From an uncultured Clostridia bacterium (GTDB lineage: Bacteria > Bacillota > Clostridia > Christensenellales > Borkfalkiaceae), in the NCBI GenBank assembly GCA_947570625.1, contig CANOUP010000019.1, positions 1-36,593 on the forward strand: DNA of 36,593 bases, read 5' to 3'. How positions within the stretch are numbered: the stretch's first letter is position 1; the number at the start of each line of letters is the position of its first letter. Shown in pieces: positions 30,760-36,593 of the stretch. The position numbers were made by a program, and so were the translations under genes. Under the pieces are notes generated by a model that did no database searches, was not told where the DNA came from, and saw only the letters and a program-made list of their open reading frames with translations.

Positions 30760-33282
30760 ATGGATAAACTTGTATTAATTGATGGAAACAGCTTACTTAA
30801 CAGGGCATTTTACGCGACGCCGATTTTTTCTACAAGGAGCGGTATGCCCACAAACGCGGTATTCGGTTTTGTTAAATTGCTTTTCAAAATTATCGACGAT
30901 GTCAAACCCGAATATTTTGTCGTAGCTTTTGATTTGAAGGCACCTACGTTTAGGCACAAAATGTTCGAAGAGTATAAGGCAAACCGTAAAGGTATGCCGG
31001 ACGAGCTGGCTGTTCAGCTTGAACCGTTAAAGAATTTGTTAAAGGCAATGAAAATTTCGACTTGTGCTATGGAAGGGGTCGAAGCCGACGATATCATCGG
31101 TACACTGTCAGCTAAATACGACGTTCACAGTTATATTTATACTGGCGACAGGGACAGTTTTCAGCTTGTCGACGATAAGACAGACGTCTATTTCACCAAA
31201 CGCGGTGTATCGGAGTTGCAAAAGCTTAATATCGATAATTTCAAAACGGAAACGGGGTTAATACCTTCGCAAATAATTGATTTAAAAGCATTAATGGGCG
31301 ATAAGTCCGATAATATTCCGGGAGTGCCTGGCATCGGCGAAAAAACGGCGTACGAACTTCTGGCGCGCTTTAATACACTTGAAGAAATTTATGAGAATGT
31401 CGGTTATTTAAGGGGGGCGACAAGAGAAAAATTAATGAACAACCGCGAGCTTGCGGAGCTGTCGTATAAACTTGCAACCATAGACAGAAACTGCGGTGCG
31501 GAAATTAACCTTGCCGAATGTAAAACACCAAAAAAATATAATGCGGAAGTCAGGAAAATTTTTACCGACTTAGAGTTCAACAGCCTTTTGGGACTGGATA
31601 TTTTTGATGAAGAAGTGAAAAAATCGCAGGCTGACAAAAATATCAATCCTGAAAAAATAGTCTGCACAAAATATGAAGAAATAGCTTCAGCCATTGAAAG
31701 CAACAACAAGTTCGGCGTTGTACTTAACGGTTCTTCCGCACAGATTTATACTGATAAAATTTTATATGATGTTAACTCCTGCGACGATTTCAAAAAAATA
31801 CTTGACAGGGTGTTCTCGGACAAAAACAATCGTGTTATAACTTATGACAGTAAGAGCCTGATGCACGATCTTAAAAATCTCGGTGTCGAATTCCTTTGCG
31901 ATTACGACGATGTTTCAATTGCCAAATATTTATGCGATTTTAATGCTTCTAATCTCGGATTTAAAGAGCTGTGCGAGTATTATTTATATAATTTCAATTA
32001 TTCGGCTTTCGCCGTATGCGAACTGTTTAACAAGTATGTCGAGATAATGAAAGAGGACAATGTTCTCAATCTTTATAATGAAATAGAAAAACCGCTTGTT
32101 TCTGTTTTGTTTAAAATGGAATCCGACGGTGTTAAAGTCAGCAGTGAAATGCTTGACGAATTAGCCGTGCGGTATGAGAATCTTTCGCAGGAGTACAAGC
32201 AGAAAATTTATGAAGAGTGCGGTTGTAAATTCAATCTTAATTCACCCGCTCAGCTCGGCGACGTTTTATACAATAAACTCGGATTGACCGAGGTCCTCAA
32301 AAAGAAAACAGGAAAATTTTCTACAAGCGCTGATATTCTTGAAAAAATACGCGATAAATCACCGGTAGTTGGCTATATTCTTAAATACAGAATGTACCAA
32401 AAACTGTATTCGACATATCTCGAAAGTTATAAACCTTTGATTGACGGCGAACAAATCGTTCATACAACTTATAACCAGACAATAACTACCACGGGCAGAT
32501 TGACAAGTACTAACCCCAATCTCCAAAACATTCCCATACGCGAAGACGAAGGCAGAGAAATACGCAAATTATTTGTCCCCCGCGACGGCAATGTGTTTAT
32601 CGATGCCGATTATTCGCAGATTGAGTTAAGGCTACTGGCTCATTTTTCGGACTGCAAAGAACTTATAGAAGCATTTAAAAACGGTCAGGATATTCATTCA
32701 CTTACAGCGTCACAGGTATTCGGCGTGCCCGTTAATGAAGTGACTGCAAGAATGCGCCAAAGCGCAAAAGCTGTTAATTTCGGAATAATTTATGGTTTAA
32801 GTGAATTCGGACTGTCAAAAAATCTCGATATTTCTTTTGAAACGGCAAAACAGTATATAGAAAAATACTTTGAAAGGTACAGCGAAGTAAAAGCCTATAT
32901 GAACCGCAACGTAGAACTGGCGAGGGAAAACGGCTTTGTTTCCACCCTGACAGGCAGAAAGAGAGTAATACCAGAAATAAAGTCCGGTAATTTCAATCTG
33001 CGCCAGTTCGGTGAACGCGCCGCTATGAATATGCCTTTGCAGGGGTCGAGCGCAGATATAATTAAGATTGCTATGATTAACGTAGACAAAGCTTTGAAAA
33101 AGAACAATATGAAAACAAAGCTTATTTTACAGGTTCACGACGAGTTGGTTCTCGACGCACCTGTCGGCGAGGCGGAAAAAGCGTCTGAAATACTTAAATA
33201 TGAAATGGAAAATGCGGTACAGCTTAAAGTTCCGCTTACGGTAGAAGTTCATTCGGGCAAAAACTGGTATGACGCAAAATAA
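30760..33282 (+). CDS. polA: DNA polymerase I
   Basis: 840 aa. Residues 1 to ~290 are the 5'-3' exonuclease (LIDGNSLLNRAFYA, ADDIIGTLSAKY, GDKSDNIPGVPGIGEKTA). The middle third is the 3'-5' exonuclease fold with its catalytic acids lost, as in many Firmicutes. The polymerase domain has motif A (DADYSQIELRLLAHFS), motif B (RQSAKAVNFGIIYGLSEFG) and motif C (LQVHDELVL). It repairs DNA and finishes Okazaki fragments. ATG at 30760 is chosen because the N-terminus then matches the family, although its GGAAGGAAG site is about 16 bases away. The 3' end overlaps coaE by 14 bases. Confidence 0.95.
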   Translation: MDKLVLIDGNSLLNRAFYATPIFSTRSGMPTNAVFGFVKLLFKIIDDVKPEYFVVAFDLKAPTFRHKMFEEYKANRKGMPDELAVQLEPLKNLLKAMKISTCAMEGVEADDIIGTLSAKYDVHSYIYTGDRDSFQLVDDKTDVYFTKRGVSELQKLNIDNFKTETGLIPSQIIDLKALMGDKSDNIPGVPGIGEKTAYELLARFNTLEEIYENVGYLRGATREKLMNNRELAELSYKLATIDRNCGAEINLAECKTPKKYNAEVRKIFTDLEFNSLLGLDIFDEEVKKSQADKNINPEKIVCTKYEEIASAIESNNKFGVVLNGSSAQIYTDKILYDVNSCDDFKKILDRVFSDKNNRVITYDSKSLMHDLKNLGVEFLCDYDDVSIAKYLCDFNASNLGFKELCEYYLYNFNYSAFAVCELFNKYVEIMKEDNVLNLYNEIEKPLVSVLFKMESDGVKVSSEMLDELAVRYENLSQEYKQKIYEECGCKFNLNSPAQLGDVLYNKLGLTEVLKKKTGKFSTSADILEKIRDKSPVVGYILKYRMYQKLYSTYLESYKPLIDGEQIVHTTYNQTITTTGRLTSTNPNLQNIPIREDEGREIRKLFVPRDGNVFIDADYSQIELRLLAHFSDCKELIEAFKNGQDIHSLTASQVFGVPVNEVTARMRQSAKAVNFGIIYGLSEFGLSKNLDISFETAKQYIEKYFERYSEVKAYMNRNVELARENGFVSTLTGRKRVIPEIKSGNFNLRQFGERAAMNMPLQGSSADIIKIAMINVDKALKKNNMKTKLILQVHDELVLDAPVGEAEKASEILKYEMENAVQLKVPLTVEVHSGKNWYDAK

Positions 33283-33859
33283 CATTAAAATTGCAATAAC
33301 AGGAAGTATAGGAAGCGGTAAATCCACGGTTGCGCAAATTATTGCGGAACAGGGATTTACCGTCCTTTCCTGTGACGCTATTTACAAGCAATTATTAAAA
33401 CAAAATATTTTTACGCAGAAATTTATTGACCAATTCGGAAACTCAATCGTAACCAATGAAGGAAAAATCGACACAAAAGCATTGGCTTCAATCGTTTTTT
33501 CCGATAGCGCAAAACTGCAAAAACTTAATTTGATAACGCATCCTGTTATTTTTAAAGAAGCATTTAAGCGTATGGAGGGAGATGGAGTATTTTTCTGTGA
33601 AGTTCCCATACTCTTCGAAGGCGGATATGAGAAACTGTTTGACGGCGTTGTCGTTGTTTTAAGAAATAGAGAGGACTGTATCGAATACGCCTCGAAAAGG
33701 GACAATACCGCAAAAGAAAATATAGCAAAGCGTATTGATAAACAGTTTGATTACAGAAATGTAAATTCAGCAAAAAATTATATCATAGAGAATAATGGAG
33801 ATATTGACGTTTTAAGGGTGAAAACCTTAAAGATTTTAGAAAAAATATCAAATAATTAA
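33269..33859 (+). CDS. coaE: Dephospho-CoA kinase
   Basis: The last step of coenzyme A synthesis, phosphorylation of dephospho-CoA, in the cytosol. 196 aa, full length. The P-loop is GSIGSGKST, followed by SCDAIYKQLL, and the family segment ITHPVIFKEAF and a nucleotide-site region EVPILFEGGYEKLFD are present. It starts inside the 3' end of polA with a 14-base overlap, so polA and coaE are one operon, an arrangement known in Firmicutes. Together with coaX at 11504 both kinase ends of the CoA pathway are visible. Confidence 0.94.
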   Translation: MTQNNIKIAITGSIGSGKSTVAQIIAEQGFTVLSCDAIYKQLLKQNIFTQKFIDQFGNSIVTNEGKIDTKALASIVFSDSAKLQKLNLITHPVIFKEAFKRMEGDGVFFCEVPILFEGGYEKLFDGVVVVLRNREDCIEYASKRDNTAKENIAKRIDKQFDYRNVNSAKNYIIENNGDIDVLRVKTLKILEKISNN

Positions 33860-33891
33860 TCTGAAAATTTTTGAATTATGCTCATTTTGGC

Positions 33892-33920
33892 TTGACTTTA
33901 TATTCTAAATAATATAATAT
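33892..33920 (+). promoter_or_regulatory. Promoter of tRNA-Leu(AAG)
   Basis: TTGACT followed by overlapping TATAAT-like sequences (33913 and 33918), spacing 15 or 20, with TAATAT at 17. The exact -10 is ambiguous. Confidence 0.55.
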
Positions 33921-33938
33921 AATTATGCTTTTAGCGAC

Positions 33939-34023
33939 GCACTCATGGCGGAATTGGCAGACGCGCAAGACTAAGGATCTTGTGGTTAACCCCATGCAGG
34001 TTCAACTCCTGTTGAGTGCACCA
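33939..34023 (+). tRNA. tRNA-Leu(AAG), A34-containing
   Basis: 85-nt class II tRNA with encoded CCA, acceptor GCACTCA/TGAGTGC. Anticodon stem CAAGA/TCTTG, loop CTAAGGA, anticodon AAG for CUU. Bacteria usually have GAG here, so A34 is notable; it would be read after deamination to inosine or as unmodified A. Confidence 0.92.
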
Positions 34024-34094
34024 AGACAGACAGAGTTTGAACCTCAAATACGTATTCGTAAACGGGGTTGCGGGCTTTGTCGCAAAAAGGTAAA

Positions 34095-34134
34095 AGTAAA
34101 ACGGCGATGAGTTTAGGCTCGTTGCCGTTTTACT
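34095..34134 (+). terminator. Terminator after tRNA-Leu(AAG)
   Basis: 17-bp stem with two G-T pairs (AGTAAAACGGCGATGAG with CTCGTTGCCGTTTTACT). The loop is TTTAGG. It lies 71 bases past the tRNA. Confidence 0.65.
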
Positions 34135-34232
34135 ATCTCCCACCCTAATGGGCATAAATTAAGATAAATACTTTTCGTCATAGGTTTACAATTTTCTACG
34201 TTTTTTACGCCAAAAGTGTTACAGTGTGACAT

Positions 34233-34348
34233 AGTGGCGTAGGTAATACTATACGCCACTGCGGGGCGGCTTCGCCGCCCCGCATATTGCCGCTATTTAC
34301 GTTACACGTTACGGGGTGAACTGGTAATACTAACAGTTCACCCCGTAA
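34233..34348. repeat. Cluster of three strong hairpins
   Basis: (a) AGTGGCGTA/TACGCCACT, 34233-34260. (b) GCGGGGCGGC/GCCGCCCCGC with loop TTC, 34261-34283. (c) TTACGGGGTGAACTG/CAGTTCACCCCGTAA, 34309-34348. Hairpins a and c have the same loop sequence GGTAATACTA. Hairpin c borders the nuclease gene and may end its transcript. The 330-bp gap at 34024-34353 contains these, the tRNA terminator and no gene. Confidence 0.7.
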
Positions 34349-34353
34349 TTTAA

Positions 34354-35016
34354 TTATAAAATGGATTTGCCTAAAAACATATAGTATAAATGTTTACTAT
34401 ATTCTTGCCAATAAATATTGTATTCGTTAAGGAATGATAGTTCTGTAAAACCCGCAGCACACGTTTGACTTTTTAATTTATTATTTAAACAGAAATCTAA
34501 AACTCGATTTGCCGGTATTGTTCGATTATGTCGCAACGAATAATTAGAAAATAATGTTCCTTGCTTAAAACCTTTGAGATAATACAAATCATTTGTTAAT
34601 AATACGGAATAATAAGCGATAACTTTCTTGCCGTTAATTTCTTTTACTTTTTCAATTCTTGACAAATCTGACAAAACCGAATAGCAACCGTAATCTTGTG
34701 CTCCGTGATTTTGTAATAAAAATAATTCACCATTATGTATAATAGTTTCTTTGGGCGTTTTAGTTTTATATTTCAATTCAATTAAGATACAGTCATTACT
34801 ATTTTGTAACACTATATCTATATAATTTCGTTTATTGTGTTTGTCGTTTGCGCTTTCCAAACTATAAAAATACTCCAATCGAACATCGGAATTATAGAGT
34901 TCTTTTAATAATAATGCAAATTCAAACTGCAAATCTCTTTCATTATGAAAAATAGGACGGCGTTGTGATAGCAGTTCAATAATTTTTTTAATATTAAAGT
35001 TCTTTAAATCTTCCAT
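34354..35016 (-). CDS. PD-(D/E)XK-like nuclease, defence-type
   Basis: 220 aa. The core E32 (LQFEFALLL), D67 (YIDIVL) and E80-x-K82 (LIELKYK) lie in the order of a PD-(D/E)XK nuclease, with a Gln-containing segment (LLQNHGAQDYG) after it. The C-terminal half has no recognised motif. It is similar in style to small restriction-like or Vsr-type nucleases, but the target is unknown. It follows the GIY-YIG gene by 29 bases and is probably cotranscribed. Strongly AT-rich compared with core genes, so acquired. No methylase or antitoxin gene is present in the window. Confidence 0.7.
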   Translation of the reverse strand: MEDLKNFNIKKIIELLSQRRPIFHNERDLQFEFALLLKELYNSDVRLEYFYSLESANDKHNKRNYIDIVLQNSNDCILIELKYKTKTPKETIIHNGELFLLQNHGAQDYGCYSVLSDLSRIEKVKEINGKKVIAYYSVLLTNDLYYLKGFKQGTLFSNYSLRHNRTIPANRVLDFCLNNKLKSQTCAAGFTELSFLNEYNIYWQEYSKHLYYMFLGKSIL

Positions 35017-35045
35017 AATTTAGCCCCTGTTTGAAATTGAATATT

Positions 35046-35891
35046 TTAATTACTGTTCATACCAAATTTTCTTGTCACTAAGACCTCTTTCCAGTAAGTT
35101 TCGCGTCCGATTATATAATCGTTGCCCAAGTTCATATTACATACTTCTAAAATCGAATACTTGAAATTATTTTTATAATCAGTGCCGTTATTTTGCAATA
35201 TTTCTTTCAGCTCAATATTTCCACCGTGTCCGTTTTTCGCATATTCAGACCAGCGTTGCCATATACAATCTTCGCCGTATGCGCTACCTACATATTGCTT
35301 GCCAGTAAGCGTATCCACAATTAAGTAAATGCCTTTTACGTTAGATAAAGCAGATTTCCACGTTGTAATATTGTTTTCTATAATATGCTTTAATGTCTGA
35401 TAAGAAATATTTACATTATCAAAACCATTAAAATCGTTTATAGTAACTCGTTTATCTAAAATTGAGGAAATACAAATATCCGCAGGCTTAATACCATTTG
35501 TGGGTTGCAATTCCAAATTAGGGTATGATGCACGATACTCTTTTTTATAGTAAACAAAAATTCTACCGATTAAATCCTTTTGATTATCGGTAAGAGTTAA
35601 ATCGTAATGCCAACCGCTCCAACCGTCATTGTGCGATATAGGTTGCGGTGTTTGATTTGTTACTTTATAAATACCACCAAAAAGCCAAATATCTTTATCA
35701 TAATATATCAGTGATATAACATACTCACGACTAAAATTTTTGTTTGTCTGGTCTGCTTGCCATTCGTCAAATTCATTTATTAAAAATTTATTATACGGCT
35801 CTTTTTTATTTGTTGCACCAGTTGCAAAATGAATTTTATACTTTGAATAATCTGCATTCTCAATATTAAGGATGTCAACTAATTTTATCAT
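35046..35891 (-). CDS. GIY-YIG nuclease family protein
   Basis: 281 aa. An N-terminal domain (~1-170) without a certain family contains DIWLFGGIYKVTN and GWSGWHYDLTL. The C-terminal domain is GIY-YIG: KGIYLIVDTLTGKQYVGSAY, then R in WQRWSEYAKNG, E in GRETYWKEVLV and an end Asn (FGMNSN). All four catalytic positions are present. This architecture is found in a widespread, poorly studied group of bacterial nucleases. It starts after AGGAG with its own TTGATT/TATAAT promoter and leads a two-gene operon with the PD-(D/E)XK-like gene. Confidence 0.85.
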   Translation of the reverse strand: MIKLVDILNIENADYSKYKIHFATGATNKKEPYNKFLINEFDEWQADQTNKNFSREYVISLIYYDKDIWLFGGIYKVTNQTPQPISHNDGWSGWHYDLTLTDNQKDLIGRIFVYYKKEYRASYPNLELQPTNGIKPADICISSILDKRVTINDFNGFDNVNISYQTLKHIIENNITTWKSALSNVKGIYLIVDTLTGKQYVGSAYGEDCIWQRWSEYAKNGHGGNIELKEILQNNGTDYKNNFKYSILEVCNMNLGNDYIIGRETYWKEVLVTRKFGMNSN

Positions 35892-35917
35892 TTGTTACTC
35901 CTATCTAAATTTTAATA

Positions 35918-35946
35918 ATTATAGCATTTTTACGTTTAAAAATCAA
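35918..35946 (-). promoter_or_regulatory. Promoter of the two-nuclease operon
   Basis: On the minus strand: TTGATT, 17 bases, TATAAT, ~27 bases before the GIY-YIG ATG. Confidence 0.8.
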
Positions 35947-35960
35947 TTGATTTTGTCGGT

Positions 35961-36188
35961 ATGCTAATAAAGGGCGACCCTAACGACAAAGAATACCAAA
36001 AGAAACTGATAAACAATCTTATTTACAAGGTGTTTGTTTACGACGATACAGTAGTTACATATCTGATTTTCGGCAACGACAAGGAAATTAAAGAAATAAG
36101 CCTTGCCGATAACGACAAGGCTATTACTGGTTTAACGCAGAGGGTTCAACCTCTATCGTTACTGGTGCACCAAGTCTTAATAGCTTGA
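35961..36188 (+). pseudogene. Serine recombinase C-terminal fragment
   Basis: Reads EYQKKLINNLIYKVFVYDDT, then VVTYLIFGNDKEI, the same unit as LIDTFIYRVVLYDDKMKV in the recombinase at 3-1301. No catalytic, recombinase or zinc-ribbon part remains upstream. The frame ends next to TGGTGCACCA, the palindrome formed by a tRNA 3' end like that of tRNA-Leu(AAG). It marks the right edge of the nuclease island. In the 520-bp gap 35892-36411 only this fragment, the promoter above, a terminator and the IS end are recognisable. Confidence 0.65.
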
Positions 36189-36261
36189 ACTTCTTTACCG
36201 TAAAAAGAACGTTCGGGCTATTTTGTTTAATGGAAGAATTTGAGAACTTCCGAGCATAGAA

Positions 36262-36298
36262 AAACGCCGATAGAGTTTGTATGTCTCTATCGGCGTTT
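36262..36298. terminator. Strong hairpin terminator
   Basis: 14-bp perfect stem AAACGCCGATAGAG/CTCTATCGGCGTTT with a 9-base loop; T/A-rich ends on both sides. Confidence 0.65.
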
Positions 36299-36328
36299 GC
36301 CGTTTCTATCATATTATGTTCGGCTACC

Positions 36329-36593
36329 TGGACTATAGTCAAGGAAATAGACAGAATAAGAGAAAAAAGAGGACAGAATTAAAGAAAAGTTTTTTATGGG
36401 GGGGGGTATAATTATGCTCGAGAAAAGAAATTATGTTCAAATTGATTAGGGGTTAAAAGACCAAGCGAGCAATGGGGACGCCGGGAATTATAATAACCGT
36501 CAATGTATTGAAAAAAAGAAAGAGACAAATCGTCAAAAGAATTATAAAATCTGCGGTTGGTTTCTTCGAGTTTGAGGTATTTAAAGAAGCATT
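36329..36593 (-). mobile_element. IS3-family insertion sequence end (rest off window)
   Basis: From the likely terminal TGGACTATAGTC at 36329 to the right edge. Contains the transposase C-terminus and ~80 bases of non-coding end. A run of nine G lies at 36398-36406. The terminal repeat is an inference, since the other end is not visible. Confidence 0.65.
36412..36593 (-). CDS. IS3-family transposase (OrfB), C-terminal part
   Basis: 60 codons before the stop at 36412-36414; the 5' part lies outside. The peptide FFKYLKLEETNRRFYNSFDD, then FQYIDGYYNSRRPHCSLGLL and TPNQFEHNFFSRA is the classic end of an rve-type DDE transposase of the IS3/IS150 group: the NSRRPHxSLG and TPxxF signature and the third catalytic-region glutamate upstream. 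It moves the insertion sequence by copy-paste. Its reading strand is opposite to the recombinase fragment at 35961. Confidence 0.9.
   Translation of the reverse strand, partial: CFFKYLKLEETNRRFYNSFDDLSLSFFQYIDGYYNSRRPHCSLGLLTPNQFEHNFFSRA

Noticed and set aside
34229-34348. Integron attC site or CRISPR-like repeats
   Set aside because: No GTTRRRY core in the right place, no repeated spacer structure, and only two shared loops; reported as hairpins instead.
36140-36175. Possible tRNA at the right island edge (GGTTCAAC ... GTGCACCA)
   Set aside because: T-arm and acceptor spacing do not fit a tRNA and no other arms are present; kept only as an att-site candidate.
36124-36342. Minus-strand 72-codon frame at the right edge
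   Set aside because: Runs through a hairpin terminator and recombinase fragment in reverse; no ribosome site and no motif.

Overview
The window reads as a chromosomal stretch of an anaerobic, fermentative Clostridia-type Bacillota. The evidence is a bifunctional AdhE, an electron-bifurcating NfnAB transhydrogenase, a Spo0A orthologue, DUF4364 and TSCPD proteins, an ECF-type vitamin transporter subunit, AGGAGG ribosome binding sites, and TTGACA/TATAAT promoters with 17-bp spacers. Genus cannot be fixed by eye. Core genes are moderately AT-rich. Several accessory islands are clearly richer in A+T.

Layout. (1) 1-1334: the 3' end of a large serine recombinase runs into the antisense strand of a tRNA-Leu(CAG) gene; the mobile element it belongs to lies off the left edge. 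(2) 1490-10322: fermentation and redox core: adhE with a small kinase-like gene, nfnA-nfnB with a small leader gene, a TSCPD/DUF4364 pair on the opposite strand, an unrecognised gene and a NUDIX hydrolase. (3) 10335-14626: a Cys-rich small membrane protein, then an ECF S-component, coaX, hom and an ATP-grasp ligase in one tight operon, then tRNA-Ser(GGA). (4) 14710-20308: a TetR/ABC exporter locus broken by a frameshift in the ATPase, by loss of the ATPase C-terminus and permease N-terminus, and by a 3.7-kb integrase-bearing phage-like remnant. The remnant carries a tyrosine recombinase, an excisionase-like protein, small membrane proteins, an independently transcribed lipoprotein, and a 56-residue gene inside 27-bp inverted repeats. 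(5) 20318-28748: M29 aminopeptidase, a two-TM protein, RlmI-type methyltransferase, a heterodimeric ABC exporter and an ABC-F ATPase. (6) 28752-29649: spo0A with a perfect 0A box and paired palindromes upstream. (7) 29731-30528: tRNA-Leu(CAA), directly followed by a fossil of the same recombinase tail seen in region 1, and an XRE/zinc-ribbon regulator. (8) 30595-33859: a structured leader, polA and coaE. (9) 33892-36593: tRNA-Leu(AAG), an AT-rich island with a GIY-YIG nuclease and a PD-(D/E)XK-like nuclease, another recombinase tail, and the end of an IS3-family element.

The main theme of the accessory DNA is tRNA-Leu genes. All three tRNA-Leu genes in the window have a piece of serine-recombinase C-terminal coding sequence at, or about 2 kb from, their 3' ends. 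In two of them the recombinase tail also encodes the hairpin that looks like the tRNA terminator. The best candidates for something undescribed are this family of tRNA-Leu-targeting serine recombinase elements, the two-nuclease island without a methylase, and the inverted-repeat-bounded small gene in the remnant at 19.4-19.7 kb.
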